DNA from: Mycosarcoma maydis
Taxonomy: Eukaryota > Basidiomycota > Ustilaginomycetes > Ustilaginales
Assembly: GCF_000328475.2 (NCBI RefSeq)
Contig: NC_026480.1
Location: 248,001 to 312,000 of the forward strand
Length of the DNA stretch: 64,000 bases
Direction: 5' to 3'
The position numbers and the translations under genes were made by a program. Positions 1 through 10,600 of the stretch are shown in pieces. Positions within the stretch are counted from its first letter, which is position 1. Each line of letters starts with the position of its first letter. Below the pieces are notes generated by a model, which did no database searches, was not told the origin of the DNA, and saw nothing but the letters and a program-made list of their open reading frames with translations.

Positions 1-2
1 CC

Positions 3-2294
3 AGTGGGCAAGCGCAGAGCTCTACAGAACGCGATCAGGGTAACGAGGAAGACCAGCAACGAGAGGATCTCAATGATAGTCCCGATCTCCCCAGCTCGGT
101 GCGAGACATTCGCAGGAAGAACACGCTCTCTTTTCTCGGTCGCAAAGCGACTAGCCTGTCTCTGCTCAAGCAAAACTACGAACGCGACGAGAATCGCTCT
201 GCATTTGATGACATCGATGAGCACGAGCGTGACGAGGAAGACTTGCGCTCCATGCAGCACGTTCGGCACCCACCCATCGCTGCGATGAACCGATCTTCTT
301 CCCTGCAGACGTCGGCTGGTGATCACGCCGATCGCAATGCGCAGTACGCACAGGCTCGCAAAGTAGACGAGCGAGCTATTGAACCCAAGAGCGCTTCGCT
401 TGCTAGCAGCAGCGGCACTGGCACTAGCACTGGCACTGGCATCGGCTCGTCTGGTTTGCGGGATGCGGCAAGGGCATCTCGATCCACCATTCAATCGCTT
501 CGTTCCGAGGTCACAGGGGAAACCTCGGCTCGTCCATCGTTCGAGCAGCAGCAGCTGGCCGCAGCCGGAATTGCCGACGCACATACGACTGCCCAGACGG
601 CTGCTAAGCAGCTGGCCGGGGGCGTTATCGATCGTCAGTCGACCTACAGGGAACAAAGGCCTGCGCCCGTATCGATCGAGTCGCGTTACATGGCGCCCGA
701 CTATGACCCTTCGGACGTGGTCTGCAACTCGGAAGGCCAAGTTACTGGCGCCACGCTCAAGGCGCTTGTGGAAAAGATGACACCACACGACACCATGATC
801 GAAGCCACCTTCTCGACCGCCTTCTTCCTGTGTTTCAGGATGTTTACCTCACCGCAAGAGCTACTCGAAACGCTTGTGGCTCGCTTCGAAATGTCGCCAC
901 CAGCTGAGGTTCCCATGAGCGAGGCTGACATGGTACGCTGGAATGACAAGAAACTTGTGCCTGTTCGGCTACGAGTGCTTAATCTCTTTAAAAGCTGGCT
1001 CGAGAACAACTGGAACCCAACGACGGACCGCGTCATTCTGCAGCAGCTCATTTCGTTGGCTGAGCGATGGGCTAGCGCAGGCGCCATTGCTGGACCTGCG
1101 CATCGACTCGCCGAGTTGGCACGTAGGCGCCTGGACGGAGCTACGCAGAAGACAACCGTCTTGGTGGGCAACAGTCGTGGTCCCGGCAGCCTGCAGCGAG
1201 TCATTTCTTCGGAGCGTATGAAAGGTGGACTCGGGCTCACGATGACTGATGCCTCGCAAATGTACGCACCATCGGCCTTTTCGCGAGGTGGTGCGTTGCC
1301 ACCGACATCGGTGGTGTCCAAAACGCTTCTCTCGAACCTGCGCAACGGAAACGTGGACAAGATTCACCTACTCGATTTTGATCCTCTCGAGCTCGCTCGT
1401 CAGCTGACCATCTTGGACAGCAAACTGTATTGTGCCATCCAGCCCGAGGAGCTGCTTGGCTCGAAATTCACCAAAGAGACCAAGGCTTCGGGTGTCACTG
1501 AAGATGTCCACGTCAAGAGCATGTCGTCCATGTCGACGAGGATCACGGGCTGGATCAGCGAGTGTATTCTAGGCGAGTCGGACGCGAGAAAGAGGACGCA
1601 ACTGCTCAAATTTTTCATCAAACTCGGTGACAGGTGTGAGCAGCTCAACAACTTTCACACCCTCATGGCGATCCAGTGTGCGCTCAACTCGTCGACGATC
1701 GCTCGACTGAAAAAGACGTGGGACGGCTTGTCGACCAAGTACCGCGGCATGATGGACCAGCAGCGAAGTGCGGTCGAGCATACACGCAACTATGCTGCTT
1801 ACCGAGCGCGTCTTCGCAACACGACGCCACCCGCGATCCCGTTCCTGGGTCTCTTTCTGACAGACCTCACTTTCTGTCATGAAGGCAACGCGGCTACGCG
1901 ACCTTGCCCGTCGAATGCGGAGAAGAAGCTGCTGAACTTTGACAAGTATATCAAGATTAGCCGCATCGTAGGCGAGGTGCAGCGCTTCCAGGTACCTTAT
2001 AATTTGGTCGAAGTGCCCGAGATGCAACAGTTCCTCAAAGGCGCGCTCGAGGACGTGCAAGGTGCACAAGGAGGTCGTGGTGCTGATGATCTGTACCGCC
2101 GCAGCCTGCTCCTGGAGCCACGTGCAGGTAGCAAAGCCAGTGGAACGTCCGCTTCAGCAGCGGTCAGCGGTTCGGGAATGGCAGGGTCAACGGGGAGCCT
2201 AGCGATGCGTCAGAGCAGCAGTGGCGTAGCATCCGAGAATGGCAAGCTTGCGGGGCTTGATATCTTCAACTGGCGCACCGACAAGGCCGGATAG
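3..2294 (+). CDS. Ras guanine-nucleotide exchange factor (CDC25-like), 5' truncated
   Basis: The frame is open from the left edge (codon start at base 3) to TAG at 2292-2294, giving 763 visible residues; the true start lies outside the window. After a Ser/Gly/Ala-rich region come a RasGEF N-terminal module (about residues 236-365) and a catalytic Cdc25/RasGEF domain (about 458-683), with recognisable blocks LDFDPLELARQLT, LLKFFIKLGDRCEQLNNF, MAIQCALNSSTIARLKKTW and IPFLGLFLTDLTF. Family knowledge: such proteins load GTP on Ras at membranes; yeast Cdc25 and the smut Cdc25-like exchange factors act in nutrient, cAMP and morphogenesis signalling. The order N-module, catalytic domain, short low-complexity tail is typical of the C-terminal half. 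An SH3 domain, common upstream in this family, cannot be seen because of the truncation. Which Ras it serves cannot be told from sequence. Confidence 0.92.
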   Translation, partial: SGQAQSSTERDQGNEEDQQREDLNDSPDLPSSVRDIRRKNTLSFLGRKATSLSLLKQNYERDENRSAFDDIDEHERDEEDLRSMQHVRHPPIAAMNRSSSLQTSAGDHADRNAQYAQARKVDERAIEPKSASLASSSGTGTSTGTGIGSSGLRDAARASRSTIQSLRSEVTGETSARPSFEQQQLAAAGIADAHTTAQTAAKQLAGGVIDRQSTYREQRPAPVSIESRYMAPDYDPSDVVCNSEGQVTGATLKALVEKMTPHDTMIEATFSTAFFLCFRMFTSPQELLETLVARFEMSPPAEVPMSEADMVRWNDKKLVPVRLRVLNLFKSWLENNWNPTTDRVILQQLISLAERWASAGAIAGPAHRLAELARRRLDGATQKTTVLVGNSRGPGSLQRVISSERMKGGLGLTMTDASQMYAPSAFSRGGALPPTSVVSKTLLSNLRNGNVDKIHLLDFDPLELARQLTILDSKLYCAIQPEELLGSKFTKETKASGVTEDVHVKSMSSMSTRITGWISECILGESDARKRTQLLKFFIKLGDRCEQLNNFHTLMAIQCALNSSTIARLKKTWDGLSTKYRGMMDQQRSAVEHTRNYAAYRARLRNTTPPAIPFLGLFLTDLTFCHEGNAATRPCPSNAEKKLLNFDKYIKISRIVGEVQRFQVPYNLVEVPEMQQFLKGALEDVQGAQGGRGADDLYRRSLLLEPRAGSKASGTSASAAVSGSGMAGSTGSLAMRQSSSGVASENGKLAGLDIFNWRTDKAG

Positions 2295-3637
2295 GGTAGG
2301 GTCAGGGAGGAAATCGATGCTCGTTGTACATCTGCCCACAGCGCTTCTTGCAAAGTACGCTATCCGAAACTTTCTTTGTACGGCGAGAGAACCTTGCCGA
2401 CGGACGAAACGGTGTTTGTGTATATTAGGCGCTCAGCGCAATCACAATCACGAATGCTCGGCTGTCCATTGGTGGAAGAGCGATTAACGCCGGAAAGGTG
2501 GGCCGCCTGGAAATGAGCGGTGAGGGTCGTCACCGTGGCGCTTGAGGCACGTCGGTGAATATTCTCATGGGAGGTGTCAGGAACAGCCAAGACAATCGTG
2601 AATGCGCTCCCTATGCGTTGGACTAATAACACGCATGACGCGAGCGGAAAGTTCCGTCGCCGACCGCGGCCGTAGAGAGTCGCACATTCGTGAGTCACGT
2701 ACCATCCAGCAGCCGATTTCTTATACAAAGCCGGGATATCCTCAATTTTCCGCACTGCGCTCGTGCAAGACTGGATGTGGAATGCTCTTCACAATTTGAT
2801 TGAGGAGCGAAAAGGTTGTGTTTGGACAAGAGGGAGATGCTATAGGCTGCCGAAAGGATGACCCATTTCGGCGATTTCCGTCCGGTTAAAAGAGAAGAAT
2901 ACACGAATCGTGAATGTTGCTGGCTCGTTCACCGTTAAAATTGAATACAAACCGCCAGACTGGAGGTTCAAATCGCTTTGTGCTGACGAATTTCAAAACT
3001 CGCCATCCAATTGGTGGAGTTCCAAATGAAAGACTAGAAAGGAGGCAGTGGAGGATAGCTAACTTAACGTTGATTAGTATTCACGATTCGTGATTTTGGA
3101 TAGCAGCTGCCACTCCACCTGTGTGCGTCACGCTGCGATGCTTTGACTATTTTCCTGAGTGGGAATCGACGATGGGGATTGCCAGTTGAGCCAGACTCAC
3201 GACTCTTTGACGGATCGACCCGTAGGCAGTCAAGTCACGTTGCTTGTTGTGCTTGAGAACGAGCAAACTGGAATGGTCAACTGACTCGCTTTCTTCGCTC
3301 GGTGCGAGACGGAGAAACTCAGTCAATTCTTCTCGCCCTTTGGCCCTTTACCCACAATCACGAATGCGACCCGGCTTTGAGTCGTGACCGCACAGAGGAC
3401 CGACAGGACAGAAACGACAGTCGTGAGTCGCACCGACTTGATCAGCTAGCTGCTTTCGTTCTTTTTCGTTTCTCCACAAGCTCTACCAATCCGAAGCTCG
3501 TCATTCTTTTCTTCTCCTTCATCGTCGTCGTCATCGAGTCAACATCGACATCATACAATCACGTGTCTGCGCTGGAAGGACTTGCCTCACTTCAATCCAC
3601 CGAGGCTACTGAAAGACTAGCCGTCGTCGTTATCGCA
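2295..3637. other. Intergenic region with KGD2 leader
   Basis: No gene was recognised. The stretch holds several copies of the TCGTGA/TCACGA motif family (near 2443, 2903, 3354), including an inverted pair at 3079-3095 (ATTCACG followed by ATTCGTG). From about 3450 it becomes pyrimidine-rich, as expected for a promoter and leader of the succinyltransferase gene that starts at 3638. The open frame that begins at 3302 has only a GTG start and is not a separate gene. Confidence 0.6.
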
Positions 3638-5408
3638 ATGCTCTCACGATCCATCGCTCAATCTGGCGCTCGCGCTGCTAGGAGTCTTGCGCTCCGAAGC
3701 GGCTCGGTCCGCATGGTCACACCTGCTGTCGCTCGACGAACACTGCTCACTTTGTCTGCTCAGAGGTCGCTCGCATTGGGTGCTCAGAACACCCTTCTTT
3801 CTGCTCAGAGGTACGCATCTCACCTGACCCAAACCGACGACGGAAGCCCGAGCCAGCTAGTCGCGCTCAAGGACACCGGGTTTGCTTTGAGTTTACAATG
3901 CGGATAGAGGCTTGCAAAAATACTGACTCTCTTCGCTTTCTGTACGCGCTCTGCTTGCATCCGACCGTGCCGGTAACTATGCAAACCAACCTTTGCTGTC
4001 TCATTCGTAGGGGCTTCTCGTCTTCCTCGAGCCGCAAGGAGATCGTCAAGGTTCCCCAGATGGCTGAGTCCATCACCGAGGGTACCTTGAAGCAGTGGAA
4101 CAAGAAGGTTGGCGACTTTGTCAAGGCCGATGAGGAGGTTGCTACTATCGAGACCGACAAGGTGAGTTTTCTTGCTTCTGTGCACATGCTCAACGCTTTC
4201 TTGTGATGATATTAGGTCCTCTGCTACTTGCGACCTGTTGGCACATGCCGTGTCTGACTCTCTGACTCTTCTCTGGTCCACGCTATCTCCATTTCCCCTC
4301 CGTTCCACCTTTTCAGATCGATGTCTCTGTCAACGCTCCTCAATCCGGTACCATTGTCGAGGTGTTCGCCAGCGAAGAGGACACGGTTGAGGTCGGCAAG
4401 GACCTGTTCAAGCTCGAGCCGGGCGAGGCTCCCGCCGAGGGCGCTAGTTCTGGCGACAAGCAGCCCGAAAAGAAGGAGGAGAAGAAGGATGAGGACAACA
4501 AGAAGGACGAGTCCAAGGAGCAGAAGCAGCCCGAGAAGAAGAGCGACGACAAGAAGCCTGCTCCGTCGGCTGATCCGCAATCGCGACCTTCGGCGGCCAG
4601 CTCGTCGCCTCCTGCATCCAAGACGACATCTTCGTCAGCTTCGTCTTCGTCATCTTCGCCGGCTTCGGCTTCTTCTTCGGCATCAAAAGGCGGTCTTGGG
4701 AGCCGAGAGGAGAATCGCGTCAAGATGTCGCGAATGCGTCTGCGTATCGCTGAGCGCTTGAAGCAGTCGCAGAACACAGCGGCTTCGCTCACCACGTTTA
4801 ACGAGATTGACATGTCGAACCTCATGGCCTTCCGTGCACGACACAAGGACCGCATCCTCAAGGAGAAGGGTGTCAAGCTCGGCTTCATGTCGGCCTTCGC
4901 CAAGGCTTCAGCGTTGGCGCTCAAAGACGTTCCGGCTGCCAACGCCAGCATTGAGGGAGCCGGTCTGGGTGACACGATTGTCTACCGCGACTTTGTGGAC
5001 CTCTCGGTTGCTGTTTCGACGGACAAGGGACTTGTGACGCCTGTTGTAAGGAACCTGGAGAGCATGTCGCTCATCGAGATCGAGCAGGCGATCGCTGAGC
5101 TCGGCAAGAAGGCGCGTGACAACAAGCTGACACTCGAAGACATGAGCGGCGGCACGTTCACCATCAGCAACGGCGGTGTGTTTGGCTCGCTGTTTGGTAC
5201 GCCGATCCTCAATCTACCCGGTTCGGCCATCTTGGGCATGCACGCCGTCAAGGACAAGGCATGGGTTGTCAACGGCAAGGTTGAGATCCGACCGATCATG
5301 GTGGTAGCTTTGACTTACGACCACCGACTGCTTGACGGTCGTGAAGCGGTAACCTTCCTGGTCAAGCTCAAGCAGTACATTGAGGACATGCCCAGCATGC
5401 TTCTCTAA
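3638..5408 (+). CDS. KGD2: Dihydrolipoyllysine succinyltransferase, E2 of 2-oxoglutarate dehydrogenase, 3 exons
   Basis: Exons 3638-3810, 4011-4161 and 4317-5408 join to 471 codons. Both introns (200 and 155 nt) are GT-AG and the frame is kept. Exon 1 encodes an Arg/Ser/Leu-rich mitochondrial presequence. Exon 2 begins [20 protein letters not shown] and carries the lipoyl domain, ending at the lipoyl lysine (ETDK, about K108), so intron 2 lies directly behind that codon. Exon 3 completes the lipoyl domain ([13 protein letters not shown]), has a Lys/Glu/Ser/Ala-rich swivelling linker (about 150-235), and then the acyltransferase domain with the catalytic HRLLDG motif (H444, D448). No peripheral-subunit-binding domain is evident, as is usual for fungal KGD2. 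The enzyme transfers succinyl groups to CoA in the TCA cycle; length is close to the yeast protein. Confidence 0.95.
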
Positions 5409-5655
5409 ACGCACGCGCCTCTGCTTGCATGGCTTGCTGTCGGTAGCAGGTGACGTTTCATTCCATGTTGATGTCAATACTAGGTTTCTTTGGTTTTTGG
5501 CTCTGTATTGCCAGGAATGAGTGCTCTGTGTGGGCGAAAGAGGATTTGAACCAGCACGAGTCATGATGGGAGGGAGAGTCGCGAGTGGTTGAGCTGTTGC
5601 TTTACATGGGCAGAAAAGGGCTTTGCTGCGAGCAGCAGTCACAGAGTCACGAGTC

Positions 5656-5691
5656 GTGAGTGTGAGTGTGAGTGTGAGTGTGAGTGTGAGT
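5656..5691. repeat. (GTGAGT)6 microsatellite
   Basis: Six uninterrupted copies of GTGAGT are seen. They follow directly on a GAGTCACGAGTCGTGAG stretch, so the run looks like an expansion from one variant of the intergenic TCGTGA motif. Confidence 0.9.
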
Positions 5692-6584
5692 GTCGTTGGA
5701 TCGGGCGAAGCAACGTTTGGCGTCGCGGGTGTTCGGCTATGCGGCGTGGGTCGAAAGGGAGTGGCGGACCCTAGCGATACGTCGATTCACGATTGGAGAA
5801 GCATGAAAGTAGACAAGACGTCTTCAAGGTAGCGCCAACTGATCATGGAGAGGCGTGGACCATTTCCAGTTCTTGGTAGGTCTCGATCGCTCGAGCTCTC
5901 ACTCTTACTGTGCTCATGCCATTTCTCTGGGACAGACGAGTTGAAAGACCATGTTCCGTGCCAAGAGGCGACCTGTTCTTCTAACAGTCACAACTTACGG
6001 AGAACGTACCTCGATTTTATTCTTCTTGAAACATTCACGATTCGTGATTAACGAACCGTGAACGGATGCGGCCTCCATTTTTTTTCTTCTTTGGTTTGAG
6101 ACCTCATCCTGTTAGCACACATTCACGATTGTGATGATCGGCTTTGAAAGAGGCGAACATGGCCGAAAGTGAGCCAGCAGACATTTCTTAGACCGGCAAG
6201 CGCATCTGTCTGAATCACTATTGTTTGCTCTATAGAAGGTTGCAGCCAGAACTAGTTTGCTATCGGGGGCTCGAGAAGCGTTTCTATATCCATAATTTTC
6301 AGGGGTTCAAATCGTGAATCGTAAATCGTACATCCATTCTCGAACAGGACCCTGTTTCAGTTGGCACAGTCGTGACAGTTGTGAGTGGTGAGTGGTGAGA
6401 GGAGAGTAGGTGGTTGCGGTTCAGTCACGAGTTGGAGTTGAGCCTCATTCGTCCTGTTTTCGCCGATCTTCAATCACGAATGGCAAGAAATAAGAGTGAA
6501 CCGCAGCGAACTTGTTCACGTTTTGAGTTCCATCACCCAATGTTAATCGGACTGACTCACTATGATTTCTGATTTCACTAGCTC

Positions 6585-6627
6585 ACTAACTCACGACTCA
6601 CGACTCGCGACTCATGTCTCACGACTT
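6585..6627. repeat. ACTCACG-type 7-bp motif array
   Basis: Consecutive degenerate 7-bp units are seen (ACTCACG, ACTCACG, ACTCGCG, ACTCATG, then TCTCACG), a direct-repeat form of the intergenic TCACGA motif family. Confidence 0.7.
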
Positions 6628-7118
6628 GGCTGACGGAGAGTGAAATTTGTTTTTTTCTTTTTGTTTTTCTTCCAACTGAGACACACGCCAACGCCCAATT
6701 CGTGATTCGTGGTTGACAATTGGCAGTTTCTTTTGTCTTCAGGCACAACCGTGATCTGACAAGCGAGCTTTCTCACCGTACCACAGACGAACACGCACGA
6801 CCGAGGCGTACTTTAATTATTACAGCCCTCGTGCCTGTTTCCACGTCCTTTTCACAATCGTGAATCACAAAAAAGAATCGTGAATTAGCAAGGAGTTGCC
6901 AGCGCGTTCGTGGTTGTAACAAACACGAAACGCTGTAAGCCAACTTGAATATCGAAGCGACGTGGGATTCACGATTCACGATTCTGTCACGAGTCAGCTG
7001 CGAGTCAGTCGGTGAGTGAGTCGGTCTCGATCTGACATGTTCGATTCTGTACGCCCTTGTCACAAGCACACCTGACAGGACTCTCATGCAATCGTGAATG
7101 CAACTTTTTGCACGCGTG

Positions 7119-7158
7119 AGTGAGGGAGTGAGGGAGTGAGTGAGTAAGTGAGCAAGTG
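7119..7158. repeat. Imperfect GTGAG(T/G) run
   Basis: A purine/GT-rich run made of GTGAGTGAGG-like units with small variations (GAGG, GAGT, TAAGT) is seen. It lies about 450 bp upstream of the 7612 start codon. Confidence 0.7.
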
Positions 7159-7328
7159 TCCAGCTGGGCGAGGGGTTGGCGACAAAACGTGCAACCACAA
7201 AGCGTGAAGCTCTTGTTGCATCATGCATGATTCAGCTTAGCCCCTGCTTGGCTTGAAAGACGCCTGTCTCAGTCGTGAGTTGTCGCTCTTCGCATCCGCT
7301 CCAGCGGAGCATGGAGACCAAGATCATC

Positions 7329-7373
7329 TTGGCTTCTTGGCCATTGGCTTCTTGGCCATTGGCTTCTTGGCCA
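7329..7373. repeat. Three exact tandem copies of a 15-bp unit
   Basis: The unit TTGGCTTCTTGGCCA occurs three times without mismatch. Each unit carries the palindrome TGGCCA and a TTGGC half-site. The array lies about 240 bp before the start codon of the large Ser-rich gene, so it is probably in its promoter or leader. No coding meaning is likely. Confidence 0.92.
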
Positions 7374-7611
7374 ACTCTAAATACCTTGCTTGCTTCCTAC
7401 ATCCGGCGTTCATCTCAACTCGATTTACCTCTCATCACGACCAACACCCACCATCATTCTTACTCCGCCATTGAGCCCTCGCTTCTGCTTGCAAGGCTTC
7501 CTTGATGCTGGCCTCAGTCCCAGCCGTGGAATCACTTCCGTGAGCTCCATCCTTTCTCTCCGCGTCGCTTAGCTATGGCCTGAAGCATAGCCGCCAACGT
7601 TCCCTTCCATC

Positions 7612-10600
7612 ATGCCGTTTGCGGATCTACTTTGGCGATCTTCGCCACACAGTACCATGGATATCCAAATTCAGAGTGTCCCAACCTCTTACCCTACAGC
7701 AGCACAACCACCTTCTCGGTCGTCATCGTCATTGTCGCCATCCCGCACTCCCTCCCTTCGTCGACGTCTCACTTTTGGACGTACCGCTAAACCACAGCCT
7801 TCTCCAGCGATACACGGCGATCTGCTTTACCCAACACAAGCCGTACTTGCCGGTGCCACAACCAACAGAGCTTCCCACTATTCAACCCCCGACGATCACA
7901 GCATTGGCCGCGCGCCAGCACGCACTCCGAGCCTCACTGTCGTATCAACGTCCAAGCCTCCTTCTGCTACCCACTCTCGCATGCATTCGCCGCTTCCTCG
8001 AGGCGTATCTCCAACAACCTTTGCTCTATCTTTGCCTGCCGCGTCTCCGACGCATCAGTACGACAGGCTGCTCGATCCGTCAAGTACATCTGCTTCTGTT
8101 TCCTCTCGCACGTCTCCTTCACCCTTGAACAATCCACCACCACCACCACCATCAACCTCGACGACGTCTGCGTTGCAACAAATCGCACAACCAGCTTCAT
8201 CAACAAGTCTGTCTCAAAACTTGCCCACATCAGCCGAGCCTTCTTCCACAACACCTTCCAGCAGCAAGGGCCAGAAGTTGCGATCACCCTTCCCTCCTGC
8301 TTCTTCCTCGACACGTACGAGCAGCACACATCGCGACAGATCCGTTATGGGTACTGCCATGTTTCGAAGAGCTAGTTTGCGTCGTCGCACTGCTTCCAGC
8401 GACTCTACCATCTCACTTACCCAAAAGGCTCTGCCGCAAGCCACAGGCCCAACGCCACCACCCGAACCCAAAGCCACATCCAGCATCATGGCCACCATTG
8501 CTTCTGCGCCGGTCGCTCCGGTCGCTCCGGTCGCTGCAGCAGTATCTCTGCCCGCTTCAGACGCACCAACAGGCCGCTTTGCGCGTATCTTTGGCCGTAG
8601 AAAGTCGTTCTCGGGTCCCACCAACGTGTTTCCCAAACCCAATTTGGTATCCAACCCTGTCCCTGCGCTGCCACACGCCAATGGCTTAGTCCACAAGAAC
8701 TCGCCTCCTCTGGCAGTCATCTCTTCTGGCTGGCAAGGGCCACCAGATGAGACGAATTCATCTCGAGCCAATTCTGGTCACAGCGTACCCCTTTCTCCTC
8801 GAACCATGTCGCCACTCCTTCGGCTCTCTTCGGAAAACCCCGTTTCTAGCGTCAAGGGCAATGCGCACAAGGCTCTCGCTCCAGCAGCAGTACAGTTACA
8901 GTCAGTAGACAGTCAGAGCAGCAAAGTCTCGACATTCTCATTCCCAGCTCGAATGTCACTCTCCAACGACTCATGGCAACAAGCGCCATCAGTGGCCGAT
9001 TCATCGCGTCAGAGACTAGCGGAACATTCGGCCAGCCGGTCTCGGTCTGTACCTCTGGCAACCTTGCCTATCTCAAATCCGATCCCGCTGTCCCCCTCGC
9101 AGAATCCCTTCGAAGGTTCCACGATGCCATCGCCTCAGCGCCGTCCTACTCGCCCAGGTCGCAGTCTCAGCTTCAGTCTTGGCCATAGGAAGAAAAGCAA
9201 GAGCCTTTCCATGATTGGACACATGTTTGGCAGTAGTAGCTCGCAGACAGAACCATTCACAGCATTGCCTCGGCTCCCAGCCGCAGCTTCGACCCTTAGC
9301 GAGAGGTACCCACCTGCCGAGAACGGTGTGAGTCCGGTTATCGAACCCACCGTGTCAAGCCATTCTCGCAAGCCTTCACTGCGAGTTCGGCTTAAAATGG
9401 GACGTGGTGCTGCTGAACAGGGCTCGCAGCGCCCTACTACACCCGAGATCGAGAGCTGGAAGCAAAGATTGGCCGAGCCTCGTGTCGATGTTGCATCCGA
9501 TCAGACAGAACGAATGCTTCGGGCCAATAGCGATGATGCTTTCCGATCCAAGCATTCTGGATCACCCGTCAAGATTGTACGTTCCAAGAGTTTGATCAGA
9601 CGCAAGCCGCCCCCCGAGATCAAGCAAGAGGAAATCGATATCAGCTCGAGTACTCCAGTGTATGGCAAGGCCTTTCGAACGCTCAAAGTGGATCAACACG
9701 CCAGCTCACCGTTCGGTGGTAGCCCTACATCCTCGCCTGAACTTGTGATTACTACGCTACCGGATCCCGAACCACGAGCTGACTTTGAGCCGACAGCTGC
9801 TCGCGGTCTCGGTCTCATTGACGCTTCTGCTGCAGCTTCGAAAGGCGCCAATAGCTCAGTTCCCAGCATCGACATCCGGCCTGGTACGCCCTCTCGCGAA
9901 GCTTGGCCTGATGTTGCGTCCAGTCCGACTAACTCTGCCTCACAACTAAGCCGGCAGAGGCTTGCGCCTGGCTCACCGCCCCATGTGCCTCAAAGACGCC
10001 GTTCTTCAGGTATGCACAGCATTGCTGACACCTCAATGTCTGTTGATCGACCATGGTCTCTGATCAGCGCTAGCGAGGCTGACACGCCGCTTCTGAAGCT
10101 GCGAAGTCTGGTTGTCAATACCAATGTATCTGAGGACAGCCGTGAGGAGAACCGTAGCAGCGACGACCTCTTCTTCCGTCGCCCGACGGCTGAAAAGATC
10201 GACGTTTCTCACAGACCGCCTGTATCGGACACGGAGGAGGAAGAGGACGATGACAACAACAACAACAACAACAACAACATCATTATCAAAGAAACTGAGG
10301 TCTTGTCCGAAGGCGGTTCGCAGCAGCTGCGATCTTGCTCGCAGGCGACCATGCTTTCCGACGCCAAACACGACATATTATCGGTACTTTCTTCTCAGTC
10401 TGGATCCAGCACCATCCGCGCTGCTGGAGATGTTCAAGCTCAGCTCGGGGTTTCAGGCCTGTCTGCTACCTCGGGCGCACCCTCGAACGTCTCTCAGACC
10501 TCCACGGCACGCGCATGTTCGGTTCCACCAGGCGTGAGGCAGTCCGTTGAGCCGTCATTTGGTGTGGCTGTCAATGCCGACGCCAAGGACCGCGATGGTG

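Larger units (their letters stand above)
5409..7611. other. Motif-dense intergenic region upstream of the 1723-aa gene
   Basis: No gene was recognised in these 2.2 kb. The region has one of the highest densities of the AATCGTGAATCACGATT-like motif in the window, with copies near 5645, 5787, 6033, 6121, 6312, 6470, 6585-6620, 6699, 6854-6890, 6968 and 7089. It also contains a GTGAGT hexamer run (5656-5691), a GTGAG-rich imperfect run (7119-7158) and three exact 15-bp tandem units (7329-7373). Reading frames here are mostly translations of these repeats. Confidence 0.6.

Noticed and set aside
3302..3907. 201-codon frame overlapping the start of KGD2
   Set aside because: It opens with GTG, and only its part from ATG 3638 to the donor at 3811 is exon 1; the rest is leader or intron.
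4340..4975. 211-codon minus-strand frame opposite KGD2 exon 3
   Set aside because: Its acid/Ser-rich translation is the mirror of the Lys/Glu/Ser-rich linker and catalytic core; no independent support.
5535..5560. tRNA T-arm-like GGTTCAAATCC on the minus strand
   Set aside because: The flanking bases do not pair to a five-base T stem, and no acceptor or anticodon arm fits. Similar look-alikes near 2969 and 6304 fail the same test.
5656..5691. Short regular repeats that could suggest a CRISPR array
   Set aside because: The units are contiguous 6-mers without spacers in a fungal genome, so this is a plain microsatellite.
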